Origin: Dinoroseobacter shibae DFL 12 = DSM 16493
Lineage (GTDB): Bacteria; Pseudomonadota; Alphaproteobacteria; Rhodobacterales; Rhodobacteraceae
Reading direction: 5' to 3'
Assembly (NCBI RefSeq): GCF_000018145.1
Contig: NC_009955.1
Location: 1-64,000, forward strand
DNA: 64,000 bases
The notes below the pieces were generated by a model. The model was given only the letters and a program-made list of their open reading frames with translations, did not search any database and had not been told where the DNA came from. The translations under genes were made by a program, and so were the position numbers. Position 1 is the stretch's first letter, and each line of letters starts with the position of its first letter. Positions 25,400-33,246 of this stretch are shown in pieces.

Positions 25400-25828
25400 A
25401 TGCTGACGATTGGGACGCTGGCGAAGAAGACCGGAACAAAGGTGCAGACCATCCGGTATTACGAGCAGATCGGACTTATGCCTGAGCCCGGCAGGACCGA
25501 GGGGGGCCAACGACGCTATGGCGACGCCGAACTCGACCGCTTGTCATTCGTCCGGCACGCACGGCAACTGGGGTTCTCGTTGGACGCGATCCGTGAGCTC
25601 CTCGATCTCAGCGATCATCCGGGAAAGTCCTGCGCTGAGGCGGATGCAATAGCCCGTCGGCAACTCAAACAGGTCGAGCAACGATTGGCGCGGCTCGAGG
25701 CGCTGCGGACGGAATTGAAGCGGATGGTGCATGAGTGCAGCGGCGGACAGACTTCTGATTGCCGTGTGCTCGAGGTACTGCGCGACCATTCCGAATGCCT
25801 GACCGACCATGAAGAGATCGGCGCCTGA
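25400..25828 (+). CDS. MerR-family metal regulator (ZntR/CadR/PbrR type)
   Basis: The 142-residue protein has an N-terminal winged helix ('LTIGTLAKKTGTKVQTIRYYEQIGLMPEP'), a coiled dimer helix and a C-terminal metal loop. Cysteines at 78, 113 and 121 are placed like Zn/Cd/Pb sensors of this family (Cys79, 114/115 and 124 in ZntR), with an extra Cys133. It should distort 19-bp-spaced promoters when metal-bound. Start 25400 has GGGAG upstream. Its likely targets are the five dyads described here. Confidence 0.9.
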   Translation: MLTIGTLAKKTGTKVQTIRYYEQIGLMPEPGRTEGGQRRYGDAELDRLSFVRHARQLGFSLDAIRELLDLSDHPGKSCAEADAIARRQLKQVEQRLARLEALRTELKRMVHECSGGQTSDCRVLEVLRDHSECLTDHEEIGA

Positions 25829-25910
25829 GCAATTTCGACGACCTTTGATCGGAACGCAAAAAGCCCGGTGTTAGTTACTCATTGGCAATTCACTAATTTG
25901 GATACCCGGC

Positions 25911-26531
25911 ATGGCGGAGCAGAGAAACGCAACGGAAAGACGCACACTCTGGATCGTGCTGGGTCTCAACATCGGGCTGGCAGTCGCTTTCTTCGCCTCG
26001 GGCGCATTCGGCGAGTCAAGCGCGCTTATCGCCAATGGCCTCGACAATCTGTCGGACAGTTTCGTCTACGCGATCAGCCTCTTCGCGCTGTCCCGCTCCG
26101 CCAAGTGGAAGCGCGGAGCGGCGAACGTTTCGGGCGGCCTGCTGATCCTCTTCGCCCTTGGAATCCTGTATGACGCGTGGCGCCGCTACGTCGGCGGATC
26201 GGATCCTCTTGGCACGATCATGATTGTCATGGCGCTGGTAGCGGCGGCCATCAACGCACTTTGCGTCTGGCTGCTGGCACGGCTTCGCGATCCAGACGTA
26301 AACATCCGAGCGGCGAATACGTTCAGCTGGAACGACTTCGCGGCCAATCTCGGAATCGTCGTCGCAGGCGGGCTCGTAGCCTGGCTCGGAACGAATTGGC
26401 CGGACCTTGTCGTGGGCGTGATTGTCGCCGGCATCGCGGCCTGGGGTGGCGTCGGAATCCTGAGAGACGCGCATGGTGAACACCACAAGGCGGTGCACAA
26501 TGACGATCAGGTAACCAAGGACTCGGCCTGA
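25911..26531 (+). CDS. Cation diffusion facilitator-like transporter, short form
   Basis: The 206-residue protein has six membrane helices with the CDF N-D motif in helix II ('ALIANGLDNLSDSFVYA') and a second metal pair in helix V ('NTFSWNDFAANLG'). The usual HxxxD/DxxxD are replaced by N/D combinations, and the C-terminal cytoplasmic domain is absent except for an His-rich tail (HGEHHKAVH). It probably exports Zn or another divalent cation by proton antiport. It follows merR by 82 bp. Confidence 0.82.
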   Translation: MAEQRNATERRTLWIVLGLNIGLAVAFFASGAFGESSALIANGLDNLSDSFVYAISLFALSRSAKWKRGAANVSGGLLILFALGILYDAWRRYVGGSDPLGTIMIVMALVAAAINALCVWLLARLRDPDVNIRAANTFSWNDFAANLGIVVAGGLVAWLGTNWPDLVVGVIVAGIAAWGGVGILRDAHGEHHKAVHNDDQVTKDSA

Positions 26532-26540
26532 AATCGGGGC

Positions 26541-26571
26541 TTGAAGCTACAGTGACTGTAGCAACTACATA
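26541..26571 (+). promoter_or_regulatory. MerR-type (Zn/Cd/Pb-like) promoter, site 5
   Basis: TTGAAG (26541-26546) and TACATA (26566-26571) are 19 bp apart around the dyad GCTACAGTGACTGTAGC, the most symmetrical of the set. It precedes the transglutaminase-CDF-STAS operon. Confidence 0.75.
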
Positions 26572-26600
26572 TTCTCGTGAACGATTCGAGGAGGTATCCC

Positions 26601-27164
26601 GTGAACCCCGCCGACCCTCATTTGGCCAAAACCCGGCTGCTGGATTTTGACGCGACCTCAATTGCAAAACTGATCGAGGAGCGCGGCTGGGCAGACCTTC
26701 CCAGCGACGACCGAATTGGGGCCATCTACGATTTCGTCAGGAACGAGATTACCTTCGGCTACAACCGCGCCGACGACATTCCGGCGTCCGAGGTCCTCGC
26801 AGATGGCCACGGGCAGTGCAACACCAAGGGCACGCTCCTCATGGCCCTGCTGCGTGGCGTGGGAGTTCGCTGCCGACTGCACGGGTTCACAATCCACAAG
26901 GCGCTTCAGAGAGGCGTCGTTCCGGAACTCGTCTATCCCCTCGCGCCGTCCGAAATCCTCCACTCCTGGGTAGAGGTGGACTTGGGCGACGGATGGGTCA
27001 ATCACCGCCAGAACTTCGGATTTGTGCGCGACTTGCTCTATCGCCACGTCATCCGTCACTGGATGAATGCCAGGGTTCGCCGCATCCGCCGCGGAATCTT
27101 GCCGCCGGTCCCCGGATTCGATCGGCCGAACCACCGCCATGAGGAGACGAACCGTGCCGCATGA
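26601..27164 (+). CDS. Transglutaminase-like cysteine protease-fold protein
   Basis: The 187-residue protein has a transglutaminase-core fold with the Cys in 'LADGHGQCNTKGTLLMALLR', His in 'LHSWVEVDLGDGWVNHR' and a following Asp. No signal peptide is seen, so it is probably cytoplasmic. The substrate is unknown. GTG start with GAGGAGGT six bases upstream. It is first in a metal-induced operon and overlaps the next gene by 11 bp. A metal-stress role is inferred from context only. Confidence 0.8.
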   Translation: MNPADPHLAKTRLLDFDATSIAKLIEERGWADLPSDDRIGAIYDFVRNEITFGYNRADDIPASEVLADGHGQCNTKGTLLMALLRGVGVRCRLHGFTIHKALQRGVVPELVYPLAPSEILHSWVEVDLGDGWVNHRQNFGFVRDLLYRHVIRHWMNARVRRIRRGILPPVPGFDRPNHRHEETNRAA

Positions 27165-28119
27165 TCACGGCCACGCCCACATCGATCCTCAATCCGGTGA
27201 TCGTCGCGTCTCCATCGCCATCTGGGCCAACGGCCTCCTGACGGTCGCGCAGATCGTCGGCGGGATCCTTTCCGGCAGCCTCGCGCTGATCGCGGATGCC
27301 CTCCACAATTTCTCGGACATGGCGTCGCTGGTGATCGCCTTCTTCGCGCGTAAGATCGCTCGCCGCCCGGCGGACAAGCGCATGACCTTCGGCTATGGGC
27401 GGGTAGAAATCGTCGCAGCGCTCATCAACTACACGACACTTATCCTGATCGGCTTCTACCTGATCTACGAGGGTGGCATGCGCATGATCGACCCACCAGA
27501 GGTACAGGGCTGGACGGTGGTGATCCTGGGCGGTGTGGCACTGGTCGTCGACACGTTGACGGCGCTGCTCACCTATTCGATGCAGAAAGGCAGCGTGAAC
27601 ATCCGTGCGCTCTTCCTGCACAACCTATCGGACGCTTTGGCCTCCGTGGCGGTCATCATCGGCGGCTCGCTCATCCTCCTCTACAACATGCGGTGGGTCG
27701 ACCCGGCGATCACCATCGGCATCGCTCTCTACATCCTCTACCTCGCATTTACCGAGATCGGCGGTCCGATTCGGACGCTGATGCTCGGCAGTCCACCGGA
27801 CATCGATAATGAAACCGTCGTTCAGGCGATGCGGGGTGTGGATGGTGTCGCGGACGTTCATCACGTGCATCTGTGGCAGATGCAGGAGCACGAGGCGGCT
27901 CTGGACTGCCACGTCGTGCTGACAGCGGACGGCTGGGGTCAAATCGAAAAGATCAAGGCCGCGATCAAGGACCGGCTGAAGGACGATTTCAGCATCGGTC
28001 ATTCGAGTCTGGAATTTGAGCACGAAGACCGCGCACACGAAAACGCTGACCTTTACGGTCACGGCAAACCGGAAAAAGAGGAGGAAAACCATGTTCACCG
28101 AGACACTGACAGCTCATGA
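27154..28119 (+). CDS. Cation diffusion facilitator (CzcD/ZitB type)
   Basis: The 321-residue protein has a His-rich N-terminus (HDHGHAHID) and six helices. The tetrahedral metal site is HxxxD in helix II ('ADALHNFSDMASL') and HxxxD in helix V ('LFLHNLSDALASV'). The C-terminal domain is 'VADVHHVHLWQM..HEAALDCHV', and the tail is also His-rich. It exports Zn/Co/Cd from the cytoplasm. GTG 27154 is preferred since GAGGAG lies seven bases upstream; ATG 27139 is the alternative. Confidence 0.92.
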   Translation: MPHDHGHAHIDPQSGDRRVSIAIWANGLLTVAQIVGGILSGSLALIADALHNFSDMASLVIAFFARKIARRPADKRMTFGYGRVEIVAALINYTTLILIGFYLIYEGGMRMIDPPEVQGWTVVILGGVALVVDTLTALLTYSMQKGSVNIRALFLHNLSDALASVAVIIGGSLILLYNMRWVDPAITIGIALYILYLAFTEIGGPIRTLMLGSPPDIDNETVVQAMRGVDGVADVHHVHLWQMQEHEAALDCHVVLTADGWGQIEKIKAAIKDRLKDDFSIGHSSLEFEHEDRAHENADLYGHGKPEKEEENHVHRDTDSS

Positions 28120-28402
28120 CGACACGATTGGCCTCGCCTGCGAGGGCAAGCTCAGCGAAAGCGACCTGAAACGGATGCACGCCCTGCTTCATGAGCGCCT
28201 GCAAGAGACAAGTAAGCCCGGCCTGGTTCTCGATCTCACGAGGTTCGAAGGCTACGATGGGCCGTCCGCTCTGCTCGAAGTTCTGAAAATCGACACAGCC
28301 CATAGGAATGACTTCCGCCGCGTCGCTGTGGTGGGCGAAGGGGCTTTGTTGGAGTGGGGAACCAGGTTCGCCGACGTGCTGACCACGGCAGAACTCCGTT
28401 AG
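28091..28402 (+). CDS. SpoIIAA/STAS-like domain protein
   Basis: The 103-residue protein (start MFTETLTAHDDTIGLACEG) fits the SpoIIAA-like (STAS-fold) single-domain family: 'KRMHALLHERLQETSKPGLVLDLTRFEGYDGPSALLEVLKID' and 'FRRVAVVGEGALLEWG'. Its function is not established. It overlaps the CDF gene by 29 bp, so it belongs to the site-5 operon. GAGGAAAACC lies before the ATG. Confidence 0.8.
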   Translation: MFTETLTAHDDTIGLACEGKLSESDLKRMHALLHERLQETSKPGLVLDLTRFEGYDGPSALLEVLKIDTAHRNDFRRVAVVGEGALLEWGTRFADVLTTAELR

Positions 28403-28562
28403 TTCGACCCGGCGGAAATGAAGGCGGCAATCGCCTGGGCAAGTGAAAGGTAGAGTAGCTTTCAATCAGATGCCTTCGCAGAAGACAGCATCTGTTCGAA
28501 ACCATAAACAAAAGAACTACAGCAGTTGCGAGACCCAAGAGCAATCCGAAAGTTCTGAACAT
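28236..28562 (-). CDS. Doubtful small membrane protein, antisense to the STAS gene
   Basis: The 108-residue reading starts with a strongly hydrophobic helix (MFRTFGLLLGLATAVVLLFM) after an AAAGGAG ribosome site. That site is part of a perfect palindrome CTCCTTT/AAAGGAG (28568-28584). The C-terminal half overlaps the STAS gene antisense and has no protein-like character. It may be a truncated gene of which only the 5' end survives. The rest of 28403-28755 contains no other gene. Confidence 0.3.
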   Translation of the reverse strand: MFRTFGLLLGLATAVVLLFMVSNRCCLLRRHLIESYSTFHLPRRLPPSFPPGRTNGVLPWSARRRTWFPTPTKPLRPPQRRGGSHSYGLCRFSELRAERTAHRSLRTS

Positions 28563-28702
28563 GGTCGCTCCTTTCGCAAAGGAGTAACTTTGGTACGGTG
28601 GCACTGCCCTTGCCGGGGCATTATCAAATCGTAATGTTTTAGCGGCTCAGGGCGCCAGTTGGTTAACATAAACTCAATTATGCGTCTTTGTACTTAGTGT
28701 TG

Positions 28703-28718
28703 CGATAGTATATTATCG
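28703..28718. promoter_or_regulatory. Shared palindrome, copy 1 (CGATAGTATATTATCG)
   Basis: The near-perfect palindrome CGATA-N-TATA-N-TATCG lies 38 bp before the secreted protein gene at 28756. Close relatives lie before the virB operon (38701) and behind the mobC-like gene start (60330). This suggests a common repressor/activator for conjugation genes. Confidence 0.55.
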
Positions 28719-28755
28719 TATGTATGCTGAGCCTTGTCACAGAGGGTTCCGCAGA

Positions 28756-29451
28756 ATGCGACATTTACCTAAGAAACTCCTTCCCTCGCTCGCTGTCGCT
28801 TTGACTGCGACAAGTTTTTTGCTGCCGACACCTGCGCGCGCGCAGACATACCCAATCGATTGCGCGATCCTCTTATGCTTGTCTGGTGGCTGGCCTGCTT
28901 CCGTGCCTTGCGCACGAGCTCGCGCCGAATTCATCCGGCGGATTACGCCCTGGCCGGTGGAACCGCCGCTGCAGATCTGGCGCTGTCCCATGGGCGCTTC
29001 CTATGAGAGCGATCGGCCATTCAGCAGCGCTGGCCGCATCTTTGAAGCATTTTACCAGACGGACAGCCGTCGACCGCTCCAATCCTTGCAAGTCCATGAT
29101 CTCGTTCCCACCGACCAGGCACTCCGGCTTGTTCAGGATCGCGCGGACATCGATATCAGCGGACCTGAGTTCAACTTTGTGCGGTCCATCCGCGTCTTTG
29201 ATGTTCGCTATGCCCGTCAGCACGAATCCGGTCGTGACGGTGACTGCAATCGCAGCGCGACCGTGGTCCTCGGCACTTACGGGACCCAAGGCGATTTCTC
29301 TTGGCAGAGGTCTTCGGTCACTGCCCTTCCTTCGGCTCACGTAGGTCTTGAACGCTGGGGCGAGCATTGCCCCGGCATTTATCACCGATCCGTATTCGTC
29401 GAGTGGCGTGACTATGAGGGCAACTATGGCTTCGAACAGGTGAACTACTAG
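28756..29451 (+). CDS. Exported protein of unknown function, probably conjugation-linked
   Basis: The 231-residue protein has a signal peptide (MRHLPKKLLPSLAVALTATS, cleavage after ARA). The N-terminal part of the mature protein is Cys-rich ('YPIDCAILLCLSGGWP.SVPCARARAEFIRRITPWPVEPPLQIWRCPMG'). The middle has 'FNFVRSIRVFDVRYARQHESG'. I recognise it only as a type often found next to alphaproteobacterial plasmid conjugation genes. The shared palindrome upstream supports that link. It is now separated from the virB operon by the IS91 element and the catabolic genes. Confidence 0.7.
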   Translation: MRHLPKKLLPSLAVALTATSFLLPTPARAQTYPIDCAILLCLSGGWPASVPCARARAEFIRRITPWPVEPPLQIWRCPMGASYESDRPFSSAGRIFEAFYQTDSRRPLQSLQVHDLVPTDQALRLVQDRADIDISGPEFNFVRSIRVFDVRYARQHESGRDGDCNRSATVVLGTYGTQGDFSWQRSSVTALPSAHVGLERWGEHCPGIYHRSVFVEWRDYEGNYGFEQVNY

Positions 29452-29690
29452 CGCTGACAATAACAGCGGTGCCATCAAGCTGCGGAAATTTGAGCATGCT
29501 GAGTTACTCAAGTAGCGGCCATTCGCTGCTGTCGGTAGCAAGGTCGGGAGAGCGGACAAGGACGAAACCGCTCTCGCGGTATTGGTGCTTGTGGTGGGTG
29601 TTGCGTGCTGATGTGAACTGCATGGATTTTGCGAACTGACCAACCTGTCGGACGATTGAGGCCTTCTCAATCTGACGACAGGAGGTTTCA

Positions 29691-30563
29691 ATGTCAGAGC
29701 AACATATCCCACCGCTGCGCCGCCGTTTTATTGAAGATATGCGGATCAAGGGGCTGCAGCCAAAAACCCAGACGATGTATTTGCGGGCGATGCGCGATTT
29801 TACAGGGTTTCTGGGGCATTCGCCGGATAGCGCGACACCCGAGGAATTGCGCGCGTTCCAGCTGGACATGAAGGAGAAGGGCGTCGGCGCACCGACCTTC
29901 AACAACCGGCTGACGGTTCTGAGTTTCTTCTACGCGACCACCTGCCCGCGTCCGGAGATGAAGCGGCACATGCGGTATCAGAGGGCGGCGAAGAAGATCC
30001 CGGTTGTGCTCAGCGCCGAGGAGGTCACCCGCATTCTCGAAGCGGCACCTGGACCGGGGCTGAGATACCGGGCTGCCTTCAGCGTGGCCTACGGTGGCGG
30101 GCTCCGAGCGAGCGAGGTCACACATCTCAAGATCGGCGACATCGACAGCGACCGGATGCTGATCCGCATCGACCAAGGCAAGGGCCGCAAGGATCGCCAC
30201 GTGATGCTGTCGCCGAGCCTGCTTGTGCTGCTGCGCGATTATTACCGCGAAGCACGGCCAGCGGGCTGGTTGTTCCCGGGCCGCAACCGGGTCGACCCGA
30301 TCTCGACGCGGCAGTTCAACCGGGCCTTCGGAGTGGCCTGTGATTTTGCAGAGATCAAGAAGCGGGTCTCGCCCCATACGCTGCGACACAGCTTTGCCAC
30401 GCATCTGCTGGAGGGAGGGACGGATATCAGGGTGATCCAGGTGCTGCTGGGCCATGCCAAGCTGGAGACCACAACGATTTATACCAAGGTGGCGATCAAG
30501 ACGATCCGGGATGTGACCAGCCCGCTCGACCTGCTGGTGCGACGGGAGGCCGGTGCCGGATAG
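29691..30563 (+). CDS. IS91-associated tyrosine recombinase/integrase
   Basis: The 290-residue XerD-like enzyme has an N-terminal SAM-like core-binding domain (about 10-95) and a catalytic domain. Its active-site residues are Arg in 'GGGLRASEVTHLKIGDI', Lys in 'GKGRKDRHVML', H-x-x-R in 'SPHTLRHSFATHLLEGG', His/Trp-equivalent in 'VLLGHAKLETTTIYTKV' and the tyrosine in the same block. AGGAGG lies seven bases before the ATG. It is 12 bp upstream of the transposase gene. Confidence 0.92.
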   Translation: MSEQHIPPLRRRFIEDMRIKGLQPKTQTMYLRAMRDFTGFLGHSPDSATPEELRAFQLDMKEKGVGAPTFNNRLTVLSFFYATTCPRPEMKRHMRYQRAAKKIPVVLSAEEVTRILEAAPGPGLRYRAAFSVAYGGGLRASEVTHLKIGDIDSDRMLIRIDQGKGRKDRHVMLSPSLLVLLRDYYREARPAGWLFPGRNRVDPISTRQFNRAFGVACDFAEIKKRVSPHTLRHSFATHLLEGGTDIRVIQVLLGHAKLETTTIYTKVAIKTIRDVTSPLDLLVRREAGAG

Positions 30564-30575
30564 ACCCCGGATCCG

Positions 30576-31778
30576 ATGCCTCGTCCCAGACTGGAGGTCG
30601 CGGATATCTTCCGCGATCATGGGCCGGCCTATCGCCGCGAACATGCCGGACACCTGAACCTTCCACAGTTGAAGGTCATGTCCGCGATTGAGAACTGCCG
30701 CACCGCCGCTCTCGGCGGGCATGTCGCTGCCTGCACAGAGTGCGATCACCAGCACATTGCATACAACTCCTGCCGCAATCGGCACTGCCCGAAGTGTCAG
30801 GGAGCAACCGCAAAAGACTGGATGCAGGCGCGCATCGAAGACCTTCTGCCGGTTGAATACTTCCATGTGGTGTTCACGCTGCCGGCCCAGATTGCGGACA
30901 TTGCCTTCCAGAACAAGGCGGAGGTCTATGGTCTGTTGTTCAAGGCATCCGCGCAGACTCTGCTGACCATTGCGGCCGATCCAAAACACCTTGGTGCGCG
31001 GATCGGTATGACCTCGGTCTTGCATACCTGGGGCTCGGCGATGACGCACCACCCGCATGTGCATGTCATTGTGCCGGGTGGCGGGCTGTCGCCGGACGGG
31101 TCCCGCTGGGTCGCCTGTCGCCCGGGGTTCTTCCTGCCGGTGAAGGTCCTGTCGCAGCTGTTCCGGCGTTTGTTCCTCGAAGGGCTGATCAGACTGCACC
31201 AAACGGGCAAGCTGGCCTTCTTCGGGGAACTGGCCGGACTGGCCGATCCCGATGCCTTCGCCTCCCATCTCGCGCCGCTGCGCAAAGCCAGCTGGGTTGT
31301 TTATGCCAAGCCACCCTTCGGCGGGCCAGAGGCGGTGCTGGCCTATCTGAGCCGATACACCCACCGGGTCGCGATCTCGAACCACCGCCTCGTCAGCGCG
31401 GATGCCGAGACCGTCGCGTTCCGATGGAAAGACTACCGCATCAAGCGCGGCGACCGGATGAAGGTCATGCGCCTGCCCACGGGCGAGTTCATCCGGCGGT
31501 TCCTGATCCATGTCCTGCCATCTGGCTTCCATCGCATCCGCCACACAGGGTTCCTGGCCAATGGAATCCGTCGTGACCGGATCGCGGAGATCAGGCGTTT
31601 GCTCAATACAGAACCAAAACCCGGCCAAACGCCAGTCGAGGGGGAAAGTGACAACCCCGCAGGTCTTGATGCCCATCAGCCTTGCCCAAAGTGCGACGGC
31701 GCCATGATCGTCATCGAGACCTTCACACGGGGCCAAACACCCAGATCCCGCGCACCGCCACGGGAGAACGCCGCATGA
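30576..31778 (+). CDS. IS91-family HUH transposase
   Basis: The 400-residue protein has an N-terminal zinc finger ('CTECDHQHIAYNSCRNRHCPKCQG'), the HUH motif in 'HHPHVHVIVPGGG' and the paired tyrosine region 'AYLSRYTHRVAISN'. The C-terminus has another CPKC pair. IS91 transposases nick one strand and move by rolling-circle replication, often carrying adjacent DNA. Full length for the family. The ATG follows the integrase stop by 12 bp. Confidence 0.95.
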   Translation: MPRPRLEVADIFRDHGPAYRREHAGHLNLPQLKVMSAIENCRTAALGGHVAACTECDHQHIAYNSCRNRHCPKCQGATAKDWMQARIEDLLPVEYFHVVFTLPAQIADIAFQNKAEVYGLLFKASAQTLLTIAADPKHLGARIGMTSVLHTWGSAMTHHPHVHVIVPGGGLSPDGSRWVACRPGFFLPVKVLSQLFRRLFLEGLIRLHQTGKLAFFGELAGLADPDAFASHLAPLRKASWVVYAKPPFGGPEAVLAYLSRYTHRVAISNHRLVSADAETVAFRWKDYRIKRGDRMKVMRLPTGEFIRRFLIHVLPSGFHRIRHTGFLANGIRRDRIAEIRRLLNTEPKPGQTPVEGESDNPAGLDAHQPCPKCDGAMIVIETFTRGQTPRSRAPPRENAA

Positions 31779-32222
31779 TACGACGCAAAAACCCGGCGCT
31801 TTCCTGTGCAAACACCGGACCAGTCAGTGCGGCCACCTCACCAGACCCCGCGTTGCACCAGGCCAGTAGCGGCAGGACGGAGCACTGGTCGGCCGTGTCC
31901 TGTTGGGAAAACCGACTTATCTGCGCGGCCTGTCATCACAATGTGGTTCGCTCTGCTCCTCAGGCGATGCAGCCGTAACGCTCAATCCCCATAGCTCCGA
32001 GATCCGCCCGCGCTTTCCTCCTTGTCAGATTTGTCGCCGCTGCAGCTCACGCTGACAGCAGCCACAAACCTTAGACGAAGCCGCCATTTGAGGCGAGCTT
32101 TCCAATGGCCGCTTTGGCAGATACCGATTTGAGAAAGTCACGCTTAGCGGAGCTCGAAAATGCGTCGTTCACGCTTTTGGCGTGTTTTGCGAAAGCGTAG
32201 GCTGGAATGGTCACGGATTTGT
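31779..32222. other. Gene-free stretch: IS91 tail and flanking DNA
   Basis: No supported gene. The first 200 bp are the downstream part of the IS91 element, presumably including its rolling-circle origin end. The rest separates it from the convergent GlxA-type regulator. I see no clear terminator. Confidence 0.6.
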
Positions 32223-33146
32223 CTAACGATCCCGAAGCGGATCGGATGAGAAATTTTTGCGCAGACTACGTGTCAGGGTGGTCGCATTGGCAAACCCGCA
32301 ACGCAAGGCGATTTGATCGAGTGATATGTCGCTGTATCGAAGCAGCTCGCGGGCGCGGGCTAGACGAAGAAGCAAGTAGTAGCGCCCCGGCGTGGTCTGC
32401 AATTCCGTCCAGAACAGACGGCGCAAGGACCGTTCGGATATATTTGCCTGCTCCGCCAGTGAAGGGACAGGTTGCGTTGTCTCGAGTGCTTCCGACATGA
32501 GCACGACGACGCGTTTGAGCTTTGGGGACACGGCTTGCGATAATGCCTGATCGGGATAGGAGGCGCCGTGCCGTCTGGCGTTGTCGTGCAGGAACATTGC
32601 ACCAGCGTCAAATGCGACGGAGGCACCGAACCGCTCCCGAATGAACAGCAGCATCAGATCTAAAGCCGCTGCCGCGCTGCCGCATGTCCAGAACCGGCCA
32701 TCCTGCACATGGCGATCAGGGAGAACCTCAACCTTAGGAAACTCCTCGGCAAATTCCTCAAGTAGCTGCCAGTGCAACGTGGCTTTCCGAGCGTTCAGGA
32801 ACCCACCCCGCGCCAGAATCCAGGCACCGGTATCAGCTGCAATCACCGTGGCACCCTGCATCAGTCGCCCAAGACTGCGAGCGGAGGTCACGCCCTTGGT
32901 GTTTCGAAAGGCGTCGCCACCAATGATGATGACCAGATCGGGCTCAAGCGCGTCCGTTATCGGCATTTCCGGTGAAACGCTCAGACCGCTGGAACTGCTC
33001 ACGGCACGATCGCCATCCGTCAGAATGTTCCAGCGGACATCTGCACCGGTTTGGTCACGCACCACCCGCAACGGTTCAAGCAGGCAGGCAAGCACCATGT
33101 TGGAAAAGGCATCGCACAGCAAAACAGAGATGTGGATGGAACGCAT
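32223..33146 (-). CDS. GlxA-type AraC-family transcriptional regulator
   Basis: The 307-residue protein has an N-terminal DJ-1/PfpI (class I amidotransferase-like) domain (about 5-175) and a C-terminal AraC double helix-turn-helix. In the first domain the usual nucleophile region reads 'IAADTGAWILARGG', with Thr in place of Cys, so it is a sensor not an enzyme. The second has 'QANISERSLRRLFW' and 'QIALRCGFANATTLTRSLRKNF'. Such regulators control carnitine, betaine and other quaternary-amine catabolism. It is divergent from the CoA-transferase gene and probably activates it. ATG 33164 is an alternative start. Confidence 0.9.
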   Translation of the reverse strand: MRSIHISVLLCDAFSNMVLACLLEPLRVVRDQTGADVRWNILTDGDRAVSSSSGLSVSPEMPITDALEPDLVIIIGGDAFRNTKGVTSARSLGRLMQGATVIAADTGAWILARGGFLNARKATLHWQLLEEFAEEFPKVEVLPDRHVQDGRFWTCGSAAAALDLMLLFIRERFGASVAFDAGAMFLHDNARRHGASYPDQALSQAVSPKLKRVVVLMSEALETTQPVPSLAEQANISERSLRRLFWTELQTTPGRYYLLLRLARARELLRYSDISLDQIALRCGFANATTLTRSLRKNFSSDPLRDR

Positions 33147-33246
33147 TGGCAGAATTGATCTCATATTTGGCAGGATGAGTATGAAACATGCCTAGACAAT
33201 TTCCTAGAGTGGTGGCCGTAGCCCACCGGAACAGGATCACTTGACC

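Larger units (their letters stand above)
29552..31990 (+). mobile_element. IS91-family element with integrase, copy 1
   Basis: The element begins at GCGGACAAGG (29552), where its sequence becomes identical with the second copy at 63159. The left end carries a hairpin ACCGC-TCTC-GCGGT (29567-29580). It encodes a tyrosine recombinase and an HUH transposase, the usual pair of alphaproteobacterial IS91 elements. The right end is not defined because the second copy is cut by the window edge; about 31,990 is a guess based on the end of coding-like sequence. Confidence 0.85.

Noticed and set aside
28443-28467. A possible sixth MerR-type site (TTGAAAGCTACTC on the minus strand)
   Set aside because: The dyad is poor, spacing is 17 rather than 19 bp, and it would fire into the STAS gene antisense.
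29694-31811. A 705-residue minus-strand frame across the IS91 genes
   Set aside because: It is antisense to two clearly recognised genes and has shadow-type composition without any domain.
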